The position numbers were made by a program, and so were the translations under genes. A stretch of DNA of 64,000 nt from Hormiphora californensis. Lineage: Eukaryota > Ctenophora > Tentaculata > Cydippida > Pleurobrachiidae. Positions 44,536 to 55,416 of this stretch are shown piece by piece; the first letter of the stretch is position 1, and each line of letters starts with the position of its first letter. The notes below the pieces were generated by a model. The model saw only the letters and a program-made list of their open reading frames with translations. It was not told where the DNA came from and made no database searches. The stretch is taken from assembly GCA_020137815.1 (NCBI GenBank), contig CM035353.1, forward strand, positions 4,269,210 through 4,333,209. The letters run 5' to 3'.

Positions 44536-46391
44536 ATGGCAAAGAGATCACTTAGATCTGGTACTGGAGAGTCAGTAAAAATCATCACTAGATCTGCTAG
44601 AAAGTTTGTAATTCCTCCCCTCCTGAAAACAGAACAAATTATGGTGGAAGATATCATCAAACCAGAGATCGACCCACCCTGCACAGACTCCAAGAGTTCG
44701 GAGATTACCGGTATAGCAGATAACACCATCTATTACACATGTGGTGGTTGTGGGGAATCGGGTGTTCACCATTTGGGTTTAGAGTACCGACTAGTTAGAA
44801 CAGCCACGTTAGTGGAGGTTGGTTCTCAAACTGGTGATGCCTCTGAGATTCAAGTAAAGGCTTCTGGAATGATAGGATCAGAGGTTGGAATCTTAGACGA
44901 TGCAATGGAAAGGAATAACCAAAACAATCCTGTCCTAGTTTCTGTTTCTGCTTCTTCGCCAATTATTGCGTCTTCTGCATCTAATAATGGTAAGTTTTGT
45001 GGGGAATCTTTCCAATAACATTCCGTTGCCTTTTACTATGTACTTTGTCAGTTAATTTTTGTCTATTTTCACGCAAACCTATCCAAACCTATACTTTCAA
45101 CTTCCACCTCCAAAGTCGTGCACAGAATTGTTTTGTGCGTTTATCAAATTAACGTGTAACACGTGCAAAAAATTCCAAATTTCAATTTTGGGGGAACAGA
45201 TGCAAAAAGTGGATTTTTTATTTTATAAAGTTCTAACCCTCCTTTTTATTTTCAGAAGATACTTCCGAAGATGAGGCTTGCTCTGACTCAGATGAAGAGG
45301 GATCTTTGGATGAATCTAGTGGTGAGGAAGAGGTTAGCAGCTCTGAAGATGACATGATGCTATGTCTCACAGATGAGACACTCAGTGATTCCAGTGAAGA
45401 AGAAGAAAGTGTTCCACAGAATTCTTCCCAGAAACCCAACTCTACAAAACTCCCTGTTCCCCAGTCACAAATCCTACCTCCGCAATCTATTAATAACCAA
45501 CCGACCACTTCCAATCCTGATTGTCGTCGGAAATCTGCCAGGAATAAAAGAGCTAAAGCTGGTCCAGATCAAGAGTCCCTACTGTATTTGTCTCCTGGGT
45601 CCTCGAGTGAAAGAGAGGTCGGTCCTGCTCAAAATAAAACACTCGGTAAAAACATTCGAAATTCGTTAGCAGAGGATTCGACTGAGAAAAATGTGCAGAA
45701 ATCTGGTTACCAGTGTAAAATTGTTCGGTGCTCGGTCGTAAAATCTTCGGAGAAGGACTTGTTTGAGCACGTTAGGATTAAACACTCTGACAGAAAACAC
45801 CGGTGTAATGTCTGTCCAATAGCTTTTAAGCAATCTGGTCACCTTAATCGGCACAAACGCATCCACAGTGGAGATAAACCTCACCAATGTGACGAGTGTG
45901 GAATGAAGTTTGTTACGAGAAGCACTCTTGAGCGACATCAACTTTCTACTCATAATGACAAAAAAATTGTTTCTTGCCAAAGAAAAAATTGTGGCGTGAG
46001 AGTATTCAAGAATGAGTTGTTCGACCACATCATAACGGCACACCCGAAAGAGAAGTTTCAATGTGATATTTGTCCTATGAGTTTCAAGTCATCTAAGAAT
46101 TTAATGGAGCATGCACGAAACCATAATGGTAATAAACCATACATATGTGAGATCTGTGGGAAGAATTTTTCTTATTTTAGTTCTTATAAAAGACATGTTG
46201 TTGTGCATAATGGAATGCTTCCATTCAAATGTGAGGTCTGTGGTAAACTGTTTTCTCGAGCAGATGATATTAGGAAACATATGAGAATGCACACTGGCGA
46301 GAAACCGTTTCAATGTTCTTTCTGTGAGAAATGCTTCACATTTCCTTCTCCCAGAAGCGTTCATGAGCTTTCTTGTTCTGCGAAACAATAA
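44536..46391 (+). CDS. C2H2 zinc-finger protein (2 exons)
   Basis: Exons 44536-44989 and 45256-46391 join through a split GAA codon to 529 residues. The N-terminal half has a small Cys motif (YTCGGCGESGVHH) and then long acidic/serine runs (SSEDD, DSSEEEE). The C-terminal half holds about eight fingers in tandem, e.g. HRCNVCPIAFKQSGHL, HQCDECGMKFVTRSTL, FQCDICPMSFKSSKNL, FKCEVCGKLFSRADDI, with TGEKP-type linkers only near the end; the last finger is C2HC-like and ends ELSCSAKQ. Expected to be a nuclear DNA-binding regulator; targets cannot be inferred. It lies between two head-to-head LINEs, and its upstream region is a copy of the dispersed repeat at 44285-44365. Confidence 0.92.
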
Positions 46392-46553
46392 TGACAGTCT
46401 TGATAATATTAAAGGTTGACATTTGACAATATACCTAGAACTTTCCTCTATCCGATTCCCTCGACCCCTCAGGAGCCTCAAGCATTTTCCAGATACCCTC
46501 GCCTTCCAGAAAAACATTCAAAATCATGTTATGTTTTCTCAACTCATTTATAG

Positions 46554-48030
46554 ATTTATGAAAGGGGAAACCTTGAGGAATGCCACAAATGAAACTACCG
46601 CTGACAATACTTTGAAACAGTTCAGCCACGCCATGCATGTCAAGGTATCCAATTTATTGATTTAGCTTGAATTTGAAATAATTTTAGTTCTGAGATTCGT
46701 TGTCCAGTTAAGATGCGACAATCCCATGTTGTGTAACCAACCCCTTTTGTTATTAGTTGGGGTAAAAAGAAGATTATAAAGAGAAAGAAGACGATTATCT
46801 TCAATTTATCTGTAAAACTTCAAGTAGAGTCCATCTAGCAAGAACAAGAAAACTCTTTATCAAGGTAGAATATTTCATGTTTTATACTGATCGAACGTAT
46901 TCTCGTTTTGATTCGTTGATATAGGTAGCGAAGTTTCAAGTTACCCAGCCTTTCGCTTGCACCTCTGGGAGATCTCCCGGTGACATCCCCCAGAAATATC
47001 CCTGCTGGGTGGATTATAATTGATTGGCTACCTAGACTGTGTTTCGCAGAACATAACAAACAATTGATGCATTTTCTGCCCTGTGAAACATGGTCATACA
47101 TTTTAACACCCCTCTCTCTCTCTCTCTCTGCAGATCGGATAGGAATGGAGTGGGGGGAGGTTGATAACAAAGGACTTCCGGCTTGACATGTACCAAGTAA
47201 GAGTGTGCAGTGAGAGACGCTTTGTTATAACGGTCCTCCCTTACAAGTTGCAAGACGTGTATGGTAGAGATGCCCTCTCATTTTGTGTACCTCTTGAAAG
47301 CGGTGGGTGGTTTGTGTGAGAGAGAGAGAAGGAGAGAGAGAGGCCCTCTCACCGTGCACCTATTGAGTGCGGAGAGAGAGAGGCTCTCTCTTCCTCTGTG
47401 GTTACTCCGCTCTTTAATTGTGGGGGCCGAGCAACTACAGAGGAAGCTCATTTCCGGGTGTAAAACTGTGTGAGGGACCCTAATTTGTTGGAATATTCTG
47501 ACCCTCAGGGTATTCAATATTCATGTGGTGGGCAGTGTGAGGGAGGGTGGAGAAACTAGAGAGAGAGGGCGGGTGGAGAAACTAGTTAGAGAGGGAGGGT
47601 GGAGAAACTAGTTAGAGAGGGAGGGTGGAGTGGTGGGCAGTGTGAGGGAGGGTGGAGTGGTGGGCAGTGTGAGGAGGGTGGAGAAACTAGAGAGATGTCT
47701 CACTTGGCAGATGAAACTTCCATATGAATAAACTAAATCTGCAGTGTGTGACTTTGCCAGTTAATATATATGTTCTAACCATCCCTTACAAGTCATGGGC
47801 GGTGGGCGAGAGGTTCAAGCATTAAAGTAAATTAATTAAATTAGTGTTTTTAATAGATAATCATAGCTTCCGTTCTTTTGTCTGGACAGATGACTGACGT
47901 AGAGAAGTTGAAGTTTCAAACTTATCTTTTCTCGTCCCACTCACACTTCAATTCCTCTTCTTCGCTGAACGACTTGAAGTCAGATGGTGCTCAATCTCTG
48001 AGCTTCATGTCCCTGGATCAGGGATCGTGA
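46554..48030 (+). CDS. Possible two-exon 3' end of an unidentified gene
   Basis: A candidate exon 46554-46644 (TATAG acceptor, gtatcc donor; KGETLRNATNETTADNTL) ends in phase 0, and a candidate terminal exon 47890-48030 (GGACAG acceptor; MTDVEKLKFQTYLFSS... ending SLDQGS, TGA) starts in phase 0. Both look like coding sequence with plausible sites but no family is recognised and the 1.2-kb intron is unsupported. The second could stand alone. Confidence 0.3.
47300..47700. repeat. GA tract and 20-26-bp GGAGGGTGGAGAAACTAG repeats
   Basis: Short GA microsatellites at 47318-47345 and 47370-47385, then about six imperfect units of gagggagggtggagaaacta at 47535-47695. No gene. Confidence 0.8.
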
Positions 48031-48291
48031 CACTGCTTTGCAGCTTGTTCAACATTCATACGATACTACCAGCACTCAGCACACACAACACCTCTGCAGC
48101 TGCAGTTGTCGAGGTGTTGTGATCAGAGGAAAGGTTTTTTCTGTCAAGACTTCAAACTTTTCAACACTACTTTAAACAAATTAATTTGAGTGTTCCGCTT
48201 GTAATCTCTTTGGCGATCCGTGTCAGTGCTAATTTTCTGGTTTTTGATATCTCTAAGTAGCGTAAATCTCTGTGGGCTTTTTTGAACGTTC

Positions 48292-49638
48292 TTGGAGTAT
48301 TGGGAGTCAGTTTTAGTGCTGTCCAGGAGTGTGAACCGGTGTTTTAGGATGAACGATTTTGATGAAGTTACGAATAGAGAGGAGTTTGATAGTACTATGG
48401 CTAGAACTGTTTTTTCTGATAGGTCGGGGGGTCAGGGTTGTGTTGTCCTGAGGCGTCTGCTCGACGCGGGAAAGGCTCCGGAGGGGGTCACCAAAGACCA
48501 GCTCTGGATACTCCTGATGAAGACCCATTCTCTGCTACCTTCTGGAACAAGAACACGTTTCGACAGTTGCGGAAGCTCAGTAGCTGACATCTCTATCGGA
48601 CATGCAGACTTACTGAAGGAAAGTTTTGAGAGTCTTAAATCTGATTTATTGAGTACGATCGAAAGGAAAGTGGAGGACAAGGTGACAGCGATTTTACAGA
48701 AAACTGTTTCTGATAATGAAGAGGAGAAAGTGGCTGTACCCCCAATGAGACGTTATGTTGATATCAAGCTAGATACAACTGTCACTGAGGATGATGAATC
48801 GGTACCGGTGTGTCCTAAAGTGCAATGGGCTGATCATGTAAGGCCTAAAGTGGAGGAGGCACTGAAAGGAGTTCCAGTATTGAATACAGTAGTCAACAAG
48901 GGGAGTGTTAGACTATCGTTCCAGACAGAGGACCAGCTCAAGGAGGCTAAGGATGTTCTATCCCCGGTGTTTGCGCAGGATGTCCAGATGTTTACGGAAA
49001 AGAAAGCCTATCTCGACCCAAGAATTGCGATAAATGATTTGGGAGAGGATTTACTAAACAAGGAGGCACTGTTTGCAGAATTGGCAAGTGTGAAGAATGA
49101 GAGAATCAAGACTCTTGTTGACCAAGGAGAGACATTGAAGGTCATCCATATCAATTCTAGAGGAAAATTTGCGGTGCTTCAGGTGTCACCAGAGATCCGG
49201 AGGGTTATTGCATCGAACAAAGATAAGATATTCCTGAGACTTCGGCAACATTCTGTGCGAGATCGGTTCCATGTAATTCAGTGCTTTCACTGTCAGGAAT
49301 TTGGACATGTGGCAGGCTCGATCAGGTGCTCAAAGAAGGATGATTCAGCAGTTTGTGCATTCTGTTCTGGAAGGCATGAGACAAGGGAGTGTAACAACAG
49401 GAAGAGGAATGATGTGGGAAGGATGGTGTGTGTTAACTGTAACAACAGTAGCAGTAGAGAGGACAAAAGATATGCCAAGACCCATATGGCTTCAAGTGCA
49501 TTGTGTCCGTACTACATCAATGAACGTGGACGACTGATGGATAGGACAAGTGGTGTGACCAAAGAGGAAAAAAACGGCTACAGGACGAGGGCAATGGAGG
49601 ATCTGCGAACAAAACGACTTGGAGGATCGGGACGTTAA
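48292..49638 (+). CDS. LINE ORF1: nucleic-acid-binding protein with Cys/His knuckles
   Basis: 448 residues from the first Met; MNDFDEV (at 48349) matches the position of the start in the other LINE and is the likelier start, preceded by the shared ggtgttttag. Knuckles: CFHCQEFGHVAGSIRC, CAFCSGRHETREC and a third motif from CVNCNNSSSRED. It ends ...KRLGGSGR and contains the A AAA AAC heptamer at 49569-49575. Confidence 0.92.
   Translation: MEYWESVLVLSRSVNRCFRMNDFDEVTNREEFDSTMARTVFSDRSGGQGCVVLRRLLDAGKAPEGVTKDQLWILLMKTHSLLPSGTRTRFDSCGSSVADISIGHADLLKESFESLKSDLLSTIERKVEDKVTAILQKTVSDNEEEKVAVPPMRRYVDIKLDTTVTEDDESVPVCPKVQWADHVRPKVEEALKGVPVLNTVVNKGSVRLSFQTEDQLKEAKDVLSPVFAQDVQMFTEKKAYLDPRIAINDLGEDLLNKEALFAELASVKNERIKTLVDQGETLKVIHINSRGKFAVLQVSPEIRRVIASNKDKIFLRLRQHSVRDRFHVIQCFHCQEFGHVAGSIRCSKKDDSAVCAFCSGRHETRECNNRKRNDVGRMVCVNCNNSSSREDKRYAKTHMASSALCPYYINERGRLMDRTSGVTKEEKNGYRTRAMEDLRTKRLGGSGR
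49569..49575 (+). promoter_or_regulatory. Putative -1 ribosomal frameshift site, A AAA AAC
   Basis: In the ORF1 register GAA-AAA-AAC, 61 bases before the ORF1 stop. The -1 frame continues through ANKTTWRIGTLNVHSIMNK into ORF2 with no stop. Conserved in position and sequence with 42922-42928. Confidence 0.6.
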
Positions 49639-52565
49639 ATGTGCATTCGATTATGAACAAAACAGGAGGAGTTATTGCACATCTGGAGGAGAAGGAATGT
49701 GACGTGTGTCTTATCCAAGAAACATATCTGAAGGTCACTGACACGGCTAAAATACAGGAAATAAGAGATAATGGCTGGAACATCTTTTCGAGTCCGAGGA
49801 ATGAGCGGTCTGGAGGTGGAATTGGAGTCTTATACCGGGATGGAGTGATGGTAAAATTGGCACCAGTGAAGTACAAGTTTAAAACTTTTCAAGTCCAGGA
49901 GGTTCTAATCGGAGGAGAAGAGGATTTACTGAGACTCTGTAACATTTACAGACCCCCATATACTGGAAAGGCAAGATACACAGAGGCAAACTTCCTTGAT
50001 GAAATCAATGATTACTTCTCTGACCTACTAATGAAAACTGGCAACCCCTTAATTATGGGTGACTTCAATTTTCAAGTTCAGGATGAGGAAAATTTCTATG
50101 CACGGAAGCTGCTAGAAATGTTGGATTCTTTCGATTTCATGCAGAATGTTCCAGCAGAACCTACTCATGTTAGAGGAGGAACCCTGGATCTGGTCATTTG
50201 TCAACGGGATTTGGCTGGTAAGATGAGGAGGCTTAATATCTTTCCTGAAGGAACTTTGTCGGATCATTTCTTGGTAACAGTGGATGTGGAACTTAATACC
50301 CCTGGAAAGGATTTCATTACTCGGAAAAGGATTAACATGTATCGTGACTTCAAGTCTGTGGATGTGGAGGCTTTCAGGAGGGAGTTGCAAGGAGAGTGTC
50401 TTGAGGTTCCAGATGGTGCATCAGTGGAGGATACGCTTGGAATTTATGACAAAGCACTGAATAGTGTTGTGGAACGCCTGGTCCAGATGAAGCGGCGAAA
50501 ACCAATGAAGAACCGGAGACCTTGGAGGGATAGACAAGATGTGAGAGAAGCTCTCAGAAAGAGGAGGCAAGCGGAGAGAGCTTGGGAGAAAAACAAGACC
50601 GGTTTAAACAAGGCACAGTACAAAGACCTCCAGAGGAAATTTAACAAGATTGACAAAGAGGCAAGGATGGAGTTTGTGAAGAGGAATCTAGAGGAGGTTA
50701 AGGATGACCCAGCGGCTCTCCAGAAGAGACTTGGGCATGTACTGGGGAAGACGGAGACATCGTTACCAAGTGGACCTTCAGATAAGAAATTGGCGGATGA
50801 ATTTGCATCATTCTTTAGTGGAAAGATTGAAAAGATCAGGTCGGTTATCCTTGAGGAACAGGAGAGGAATCCGGATGAGGAACCCGTGTCATCGGCGGTA
50901 CATGGAGGATGTACGCTTAATCAGTTTGAGGAAATCTCGGTTGGTGGGCTGATCCAGATGGTGAAGGAACTTTCCAGTAAGACGTGTGATTTAGACCCTA
51001 TCCCTACTTGGCTGGTGAAGGACTGTCTCGAGGAGTTAGCGCCAATCCTAACGGAAATTGTAAACAAATCACTGAAGCGGGCATGTGTTCCTGATGCTCT
51101 GCAAGGAGCACTGGTTATGCCTACTATCAAGAACCCGAACGGTGATAAGGACCTGCTGTCGAACTACAGACCGGTATCGAACATAGCGTTTGTTTCAAAG
51201 CTACTGGAAAAGGTTGTCCTCACTCAGTTGAATGGATACCTATGGAAAAATGATCTTCTTAACCCCAACCAATCGGGGTATAGAGTTGGGCACAGCTGTG
51301 AGACTCTTCTTGCGGGTATGTTTGATGACCTTCTAAAGGATTTGGACTCTGGAAAAGTTGCTGCACTCATGCTTCTTGACATGAGCGCGGCATTCGACAC
51401 GGTGGACCATCAGGCGCTAATTGGAGTATTAGAGAGGAGATTTGGTGTTACTGGATTGGCGTTGGACTGGTTTAGGAGTTACCTAGGATCGAGGAATTTT
51501 CAAGTGAACATACGAGGAGAACTTTCAGCGGCTATTGCCCTTATCTGTGGGGTTCCACAAGGATCTCTGTTGGGACCGGTTCTTTTTCTACTTTACATTG
51601 AGGAATTACAGGATATTGCCCGGCCATACGGTTTGAGCATCAAGCTCTATGCTGATGACTCTCAACTGTATGTTAGCCTGATACCGACTGATGCGGATGG
51701 ATGGAATGTAACGAAGCAGGCAGTGGAGGAGTGCCTTGGTAACATGAAGAAGTGGATGGTCTCTAACTGGCTAAAGTGTAATGAAGACAAGACAGAGTTT
51801 GTCCTCCTTGGGAAATCTAGCTCTTTGGAAAAGCTCAATTTTGATCCGGTAATAAACTTTGGGGGTACGTCATTAGTACCAATGAAATGCCAAGGACAGA
51901 CTGGAAAAACACTAGGAGTACTACTTGATGATCACCTTACGTTGGAGCGTCAGGTAAATAATGTGAAACGACAATGTGGACTGATGCTGAAGAACCTCTG
52001 GCAAGTTAACAAGTGCCTAGACAAGAGTACTAAGATCCTTCTTGTAAAGCAGTTGGTGATATCAAAGATTGACTATTGTAATATCTTGTACTATGGACTG
52101 CCACAACGAATCCTTCAAAATCTACAGAAGACTCTGAACTCCTGTATACGGTTTGTCTTTAATCTGAATGGTCATCAAGATGATTACATGGAGTATTTCA
52201 GAGAGGCTCACATTCTTCCGATACAGCAGAGATTAACTTTTAAGGCATGCCTGCTGGCTTACAAGATTGTTCGAGGAACTGCCCCTAGGTACTTGTTGGA
52301 TCTGGTACCTAGGGATGAGGAATATGGATCACTGAGGATGACGAGGGCTACAACTGTTCCAGACTTTTTCCGGCTAAAATATCCCAAACTGTCAAGTATC
52401 AATGCAAACTCGAAGTTGCGTCGAAGAAGACTTTCAGTGTTTCTTCCTGACGTATGGAATGATCTCCCCCTTGAGCTCAGATCAGTTCATCCTGTTGATC
52501 TGTTTAAGACAAGACTAAAGACAAGGTTATTTCAGGAGGCATTCGGATCTGCTTCAGAGTTGTAA
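49572..52565 (+). CDS. LINE ORF2: endonuclease-reverse transcriptase
   Basis: Open from the frameshift site to TAA at 52563; first Met at 49641 (974 residues onward). Endonuclease: TWRIGTLNVHS, CLIQET, GDFNFQVQ, GTLDLVIC, SDHFLVTV. Reverse transcriptase: NYRPVSNIAFVSKLLEK, SGYRVGHSCETLL, DMSAAFDTVDH, GVPQGSLLGP, YADDSQLYVS. The WRIGTLN strand that starts such endonucleases lies upstream of the Met, inside the ORF1 overlap. Confidence 0.93.
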   Translation, partial: KRLQDEGNGGSANKTTWRIGTLNVHSIMNKTGGVIAHLEEKECDVCLIQETYLKVTDTAKIQEIRDNGWNIFSSPRNERSGGGIGVLYRDGVMVKLAPVKYKFKTFQVQEVLIGGEEDLLRLCNIYRPPYTGKARYTEANFLDEINDYFSDLLMKTGNPLIMGDFNFQVQDEENFYARKLLEMLDSFDFMQNVPAEPTHVRGGTLDLVICQRDLAGKMRRLNIFPEGTLSDHFLVTVDVELNTPGKDFITRKRINMYRDFKSVDVEAFRRELQGECLEVPDGASVEDTLGIYDKALNSVVERLVQMKRRKPMKNRRPWRDRQDVREALRKRRQAERAWEKNKTGLNKAQYKDLQRKFNKIDKEARMEFVKRNLEEVKDDPAALQKRLGHVLGKTETSLPSGPSDKKLADEFASFFSGKIEKIRSVILEEQERNPDEEPVSSAVHGGCTLNQFEEISVGGLIQMVKELSSKTCDLDPIPTWLVKDCLEELAPILTEIVNKSLKRACVPDALQGALVMPTIKNPNGDKDLLSNYRPVSNIAFVSKLLEKVVLTQLNGYLWKNDLLNPNQSGYRVGHSCETLLAGMFDDLLKDLDSGKVAALMLLDMSAAFDTVDHQALIGVLERRFGVTGLALDWFRSYLGSRNFQVNIRGELSAAIALICGVPQGSLLGPVLFLLYIEELQDIARPYGLSIKLYADDSQLYVSLIPTDADGWNVTKQAVEECLGNMKKWMVSNWLKCNEDKTEFVLLGKSSSLEKLNFDPVINFGGTSLVPMKCQGQTGKTLGVLLDDHLTLERQVNNVKRQCGLMLKNLWQVNKCLDKSTKILLVKQLVISKIDYCNILYYGLPQRILQNLQKTLNSCIRFVFNLNGHQDDYMEYFREAHILPIQQRLTFKACLLAYKIVRGTAPRYLLDLVPRDEEYGSLRMTRATTVPDFFRLKYPKLSSINANSKLRRRRLSVFLPDVWNDLPLELRSVHPVDLFKTRLKTRLFQEAFGSASEL

Positions 52566-53587
52566 TCGGAGGTGTCCTATCCTTCCCCTTTCCCGTGTCG
52601 AGCAGACAATTCTAGCATAGCAATTCCTTACTATTTCCCTTCCTAGGGCTATTATAGCAGGGGGGCTGCTGATGCAGTTGAGCTGACTTTTGTTTGTAGC
52701 ATGAGGGCTGCTGGCTCTGTTTCTTTATCCCGATTTATAGTCTGTTATTTAATTGCAGCTAACAAGTTGTTTTCCAGAAGTTTATGTGTCCCGTTTTTCC
52801 TTAGGCTTTTTTCAATTTTTTTGGAGTATATAATCAGTAGATGTGTCTATTTTGTTCTAAGTGAGTCAGGATATTAACAATCTTGGTGTACCGCTCTGAA
52901 TCTGGGCAGTGTTGGACTCATGTCAATGATCCAGCCCTGTCTGGACTGAGCGGTATACTAAAAACCCTTATTATTATTATTAAGACTTTACGTAACGCGC
53001 AGCCATCTCTCAATAGATGTCATAGCGCGCGCACACCATATATAGAGTCGGATTAGCATATACAGGGTGGTTCAGAAACATGGAGCCACTTTGAGATAAC
53101 TAATGTGTCAATACAGTTCGCTCTCCGATGTACAGTGTAATTAGAAACGTATTTTCACAGTCTCTTGACTAGAAAAAGCTTCCCCTGAGAATTGAGATCG
53201 ACAGAGAGTCACTCTTTCCTAAAAATTATCAGCATGTCAACTGACACTGTCAGTTGACAGGCTGATAATGATACAAAGCACCAAGATTTAAAATATAAAT
53301 CAAGATCTAATAATAACTAATTAATCAGATATATTTCATCTCTGTCAAGCTGAAGATCCTAGATCTCAAGTGAATGACAGAATTATTACTCCGAGCATGA
53401 ACTCCATGATCGCTTTCATGCCCCATCTATCGGGTTCCCGGTATCAACAATATATTTCAGTGCATGGGCTAGTTGTGCCGTGGAGTCGACTACCATGTGG
53501 TAAGTCCTCCTGTATATCTCTCTTGACGCTATCCACGGTTTCCTCGTTTATCTCCCCTCTAGCCAGTTGGAATCCGAGTTTCAAAGG

Positions 53588-54085
53588 CTATTCGTAGCAC
53601 TGTGTTGTCGCTTTGTGTGCTACTATGTTTTTCCTCTCCAGCTGTCTGGTTGAAAGGTCCTTACATATCTGTAAGGTCTCTAGCTTTTCGTCCGTGGTAA
53701 GGCTTCCTCTTACCACATCGTTGACCCCTTTGGTCCAGATTTTCGTTATTTCTCTAGCCGCCTTGATGTGCTTCCAGAGTAACTTCTTGTATTTTGCTAT
53801 TGCTGGATTATCTCCGAATGTGTTTACATGTTCCTCAATTTTCAATCCATCTTTTGCAAAAATCTCGGCTACGCGCTGGCCTGCACTAGCTCCCCTTTTT
53901 TCGGTTTCTTCAAGCACGATTCCAATGAAGGATGCCGAGTTTTTCCATCTTTTTGTGAGGGCCACCAGTACAAATGCAGTCACATAGTCGGCACTCTTCA
54001 TATCTGTAGGAGTTGGTGTCACCAAATATACATCAATCATTGTCGTCATTGTAATTGTTCCAATGTTTAACGTCTCTGACGACAT
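53588..54085 (-). CDS. Unidentified protein exon/gene of the local minus-strand family
   Basis: A 165-codon intact frame, Lys/Glu-rich and apparently helical (YKKLLWKHIKAAREITKIW; LQICKDLSTRQLERKNI). The last motif resembles IEICKDVSLRLLERN in the exons at 57413 and 58834, so it looks like a family member. No known domain. Start is uncertain: Met at 54085, in front of which a 29-bp repeat begins. Confidence 0.5.
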   Translation of the reverse strand: MSSETLNIGTITMTTMIDVYLVTPTPTDMKSADYVTAFVLVALTKRWKNSASFIGIVLEETEKRGASAGQRVAEIFAKDGLKIEEHVNTFGDNPAIAKYKKLLWKHIKAAREITKIWTKGVNDVVRGSLTTDEKLETLQICKDLSTRQLERKNIVAHKATTQCYE

Positions 54086-54155
54086 ATAGTCCAGTGTTTA
54101 ACGTCTCTGACGACATATAGTCCAGTGTTTAACGTCTCTGACGACATATAGTCCA
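54062..54155. repeat. 29-bp-class tandem repeat (gtttaacgtctctgacgaca)
   Basis: Three units of gtttaacgtctctgacgaca-tatagtcca, plus a partial fourth. The first overlaps the N-terminal codons of the frame ending at 54085. Confidence 0.9.
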
Positions 54156-54166
54156 GTATTTAAAGG

Positions 54167-54742
54167 GCCTAAAAACCCAAATTTTATTTATTTATTTTGA
54201 ACACTCCATCGTAACAAGCATGCTATTGGAGTCCCAAAAAACATAGGTACACGCCACATGGACCCCAGGTGAGCCCAGGGGGAGCCCCTCAAGTTGGGGC
54301 CCATTTAGGGTCCACTTGTAAACGCGCTTGTACTCCTTGAAACGCTAACAATATGATCCTCTCTCAAATATAAAATTTAGGATAGAAATGATCCTTGTGT
54401 TTTAGTAGATTTCATAATTTTTCTCATCAATTATTATTTAAGCCTATCAAAACTAGGAGAAAAGTTACCAGAATACAGAGACAAGAAAGATTATGTATTC
54501 ACCTGAAACACAAAGATAATTTTACCCAAAACTTCAAATTTCGGAGAGGATCATATTGTTAGCATTTCAAGGAGTACAAGCGCGTTTACAAGGGGACCCC
54601 AACTGGGCCCCAACTTGAGGGGCTCCCCCTGGGTTCACCTTGGGTCCATGGGGCGTGTACCTATGTTTTTTGGGACTCCAATAGCATGCTTGTTACGATG
54701 TAGTGTTCAAAATAATTAAATAAAATTTGGGTTTTTAGGCCT
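54167..54742. repeat. Foldback element, about 230-bp arms
   Basis: Starts gggcctaaaaacccaaattt and ends aaatttgggtttttaggcc. Inside, gaacactccatcgtaacaag pairs with cttgttacgatgtagtgttc and the cttgtactccttgaaa blocks pair likewise. The AT-rich centre is at about 54375-54540. Arms differ at scattered positions, so it is a real, aged element rather than a read artefact. Confidence 0.85.
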
Positions 54743-54937
54743 GTCATTGTTCCTCCCCGACTACATCCAAAAATTGATATCCAAAAGTGGCATGCCTCAT
54801 CTTGCTACTAATTATTGCGTTGGGTAAATATATTATACTCCCATGTCGAGTTCGTCGATTAAATATATAATTAAAATTTTCTATTTAGATTTATCGAGCA
54901 CAATGCTCAATTTCAAGTAGGATGCAATTGGTCACGC

Positions 54938-55354
54938 CTACTCAACTTCGTGACTACATCCTGTAATCTGTACACAGCAACAATATCTAAGTCCTACGTG
55001 GCTCGTGTCCGACGTTACTCCTCTGCAGATTACTTGTATCCTGACTCCTGATTCTAGGTAAGACATCAAAAGGCAGGGCGGCTCGCGGCATCTCCGGCCA
55101 CGAGATGCCCTAACCGTCCGGGGCCTGGGGCGCCAGCCCCGGTAAGGGGGTTTGGGGGGTGAAACCCCCCATAAACAGGGTCCAGGGGCGTAGCCCCGGC
55201 GGGGGTGTAGATTATAAGGACCTCCTTCTCTTAGCTTCTCTCCCCCAGGAGCACGTAGGTCTATCCATTGATTGTCAATAGATCCCCTCATAAATTCTAA
55301 CACTTTCAATATTATTGATGTCTGATCTCTTTCCTTTCGCAATTCTCCTTCCAT
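54938..55354 (-). pseudogene. Fragment related to the 57-60 kb family, invaded by a GC-rich repeat
   Basis: The first part (LKVLEFMRGSIDNQWIDLRA) resembles TVLEFMSDSMEGLDNSTIDLR in the exons near 58.7 and 59.4 kb. After about 45 codons the frame enters the dispersed GC-rich repeat at 55110-55205, so the rest of the frame is not conserved coding sequence. Confidence 0.45.
55110..55205. repeat. Dispersed GC-rich hairpin repeat
   Basis: Contains ggtttggggggtgaaacccc (stem-forming) and ccaggggcgtagccccggcg; a close match to 36230-36320. Confidence 0.8.
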
Positions 55355-55416
55355 CTTCTTCGTATTGATATCGACATGCTGGACTGTAGACTACTGATAC
55401 ACTATAGTAGCTGAAC

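Larger units (their letters stand above)
48153..52981 (+). mobile_element. CR1/L2-like LINE, full length
   Basis: The plus-strand relative of the element at 39585. It shares the 5' start caaacttttcaacactactt, a ggtgttttaggatga start region, the accgctctg / gcggtata 3' UTR pair and an (ATT)n-type tail. A 7-bp target-site duplication AAGACTT flanks it (48146-48152 and 52982-52988). ORF1 and ORF2 are intact. It is clearly diverged from the other copy (proteins alike but far from identical), so the two represent different subfamilies. Confidence 0.92.
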
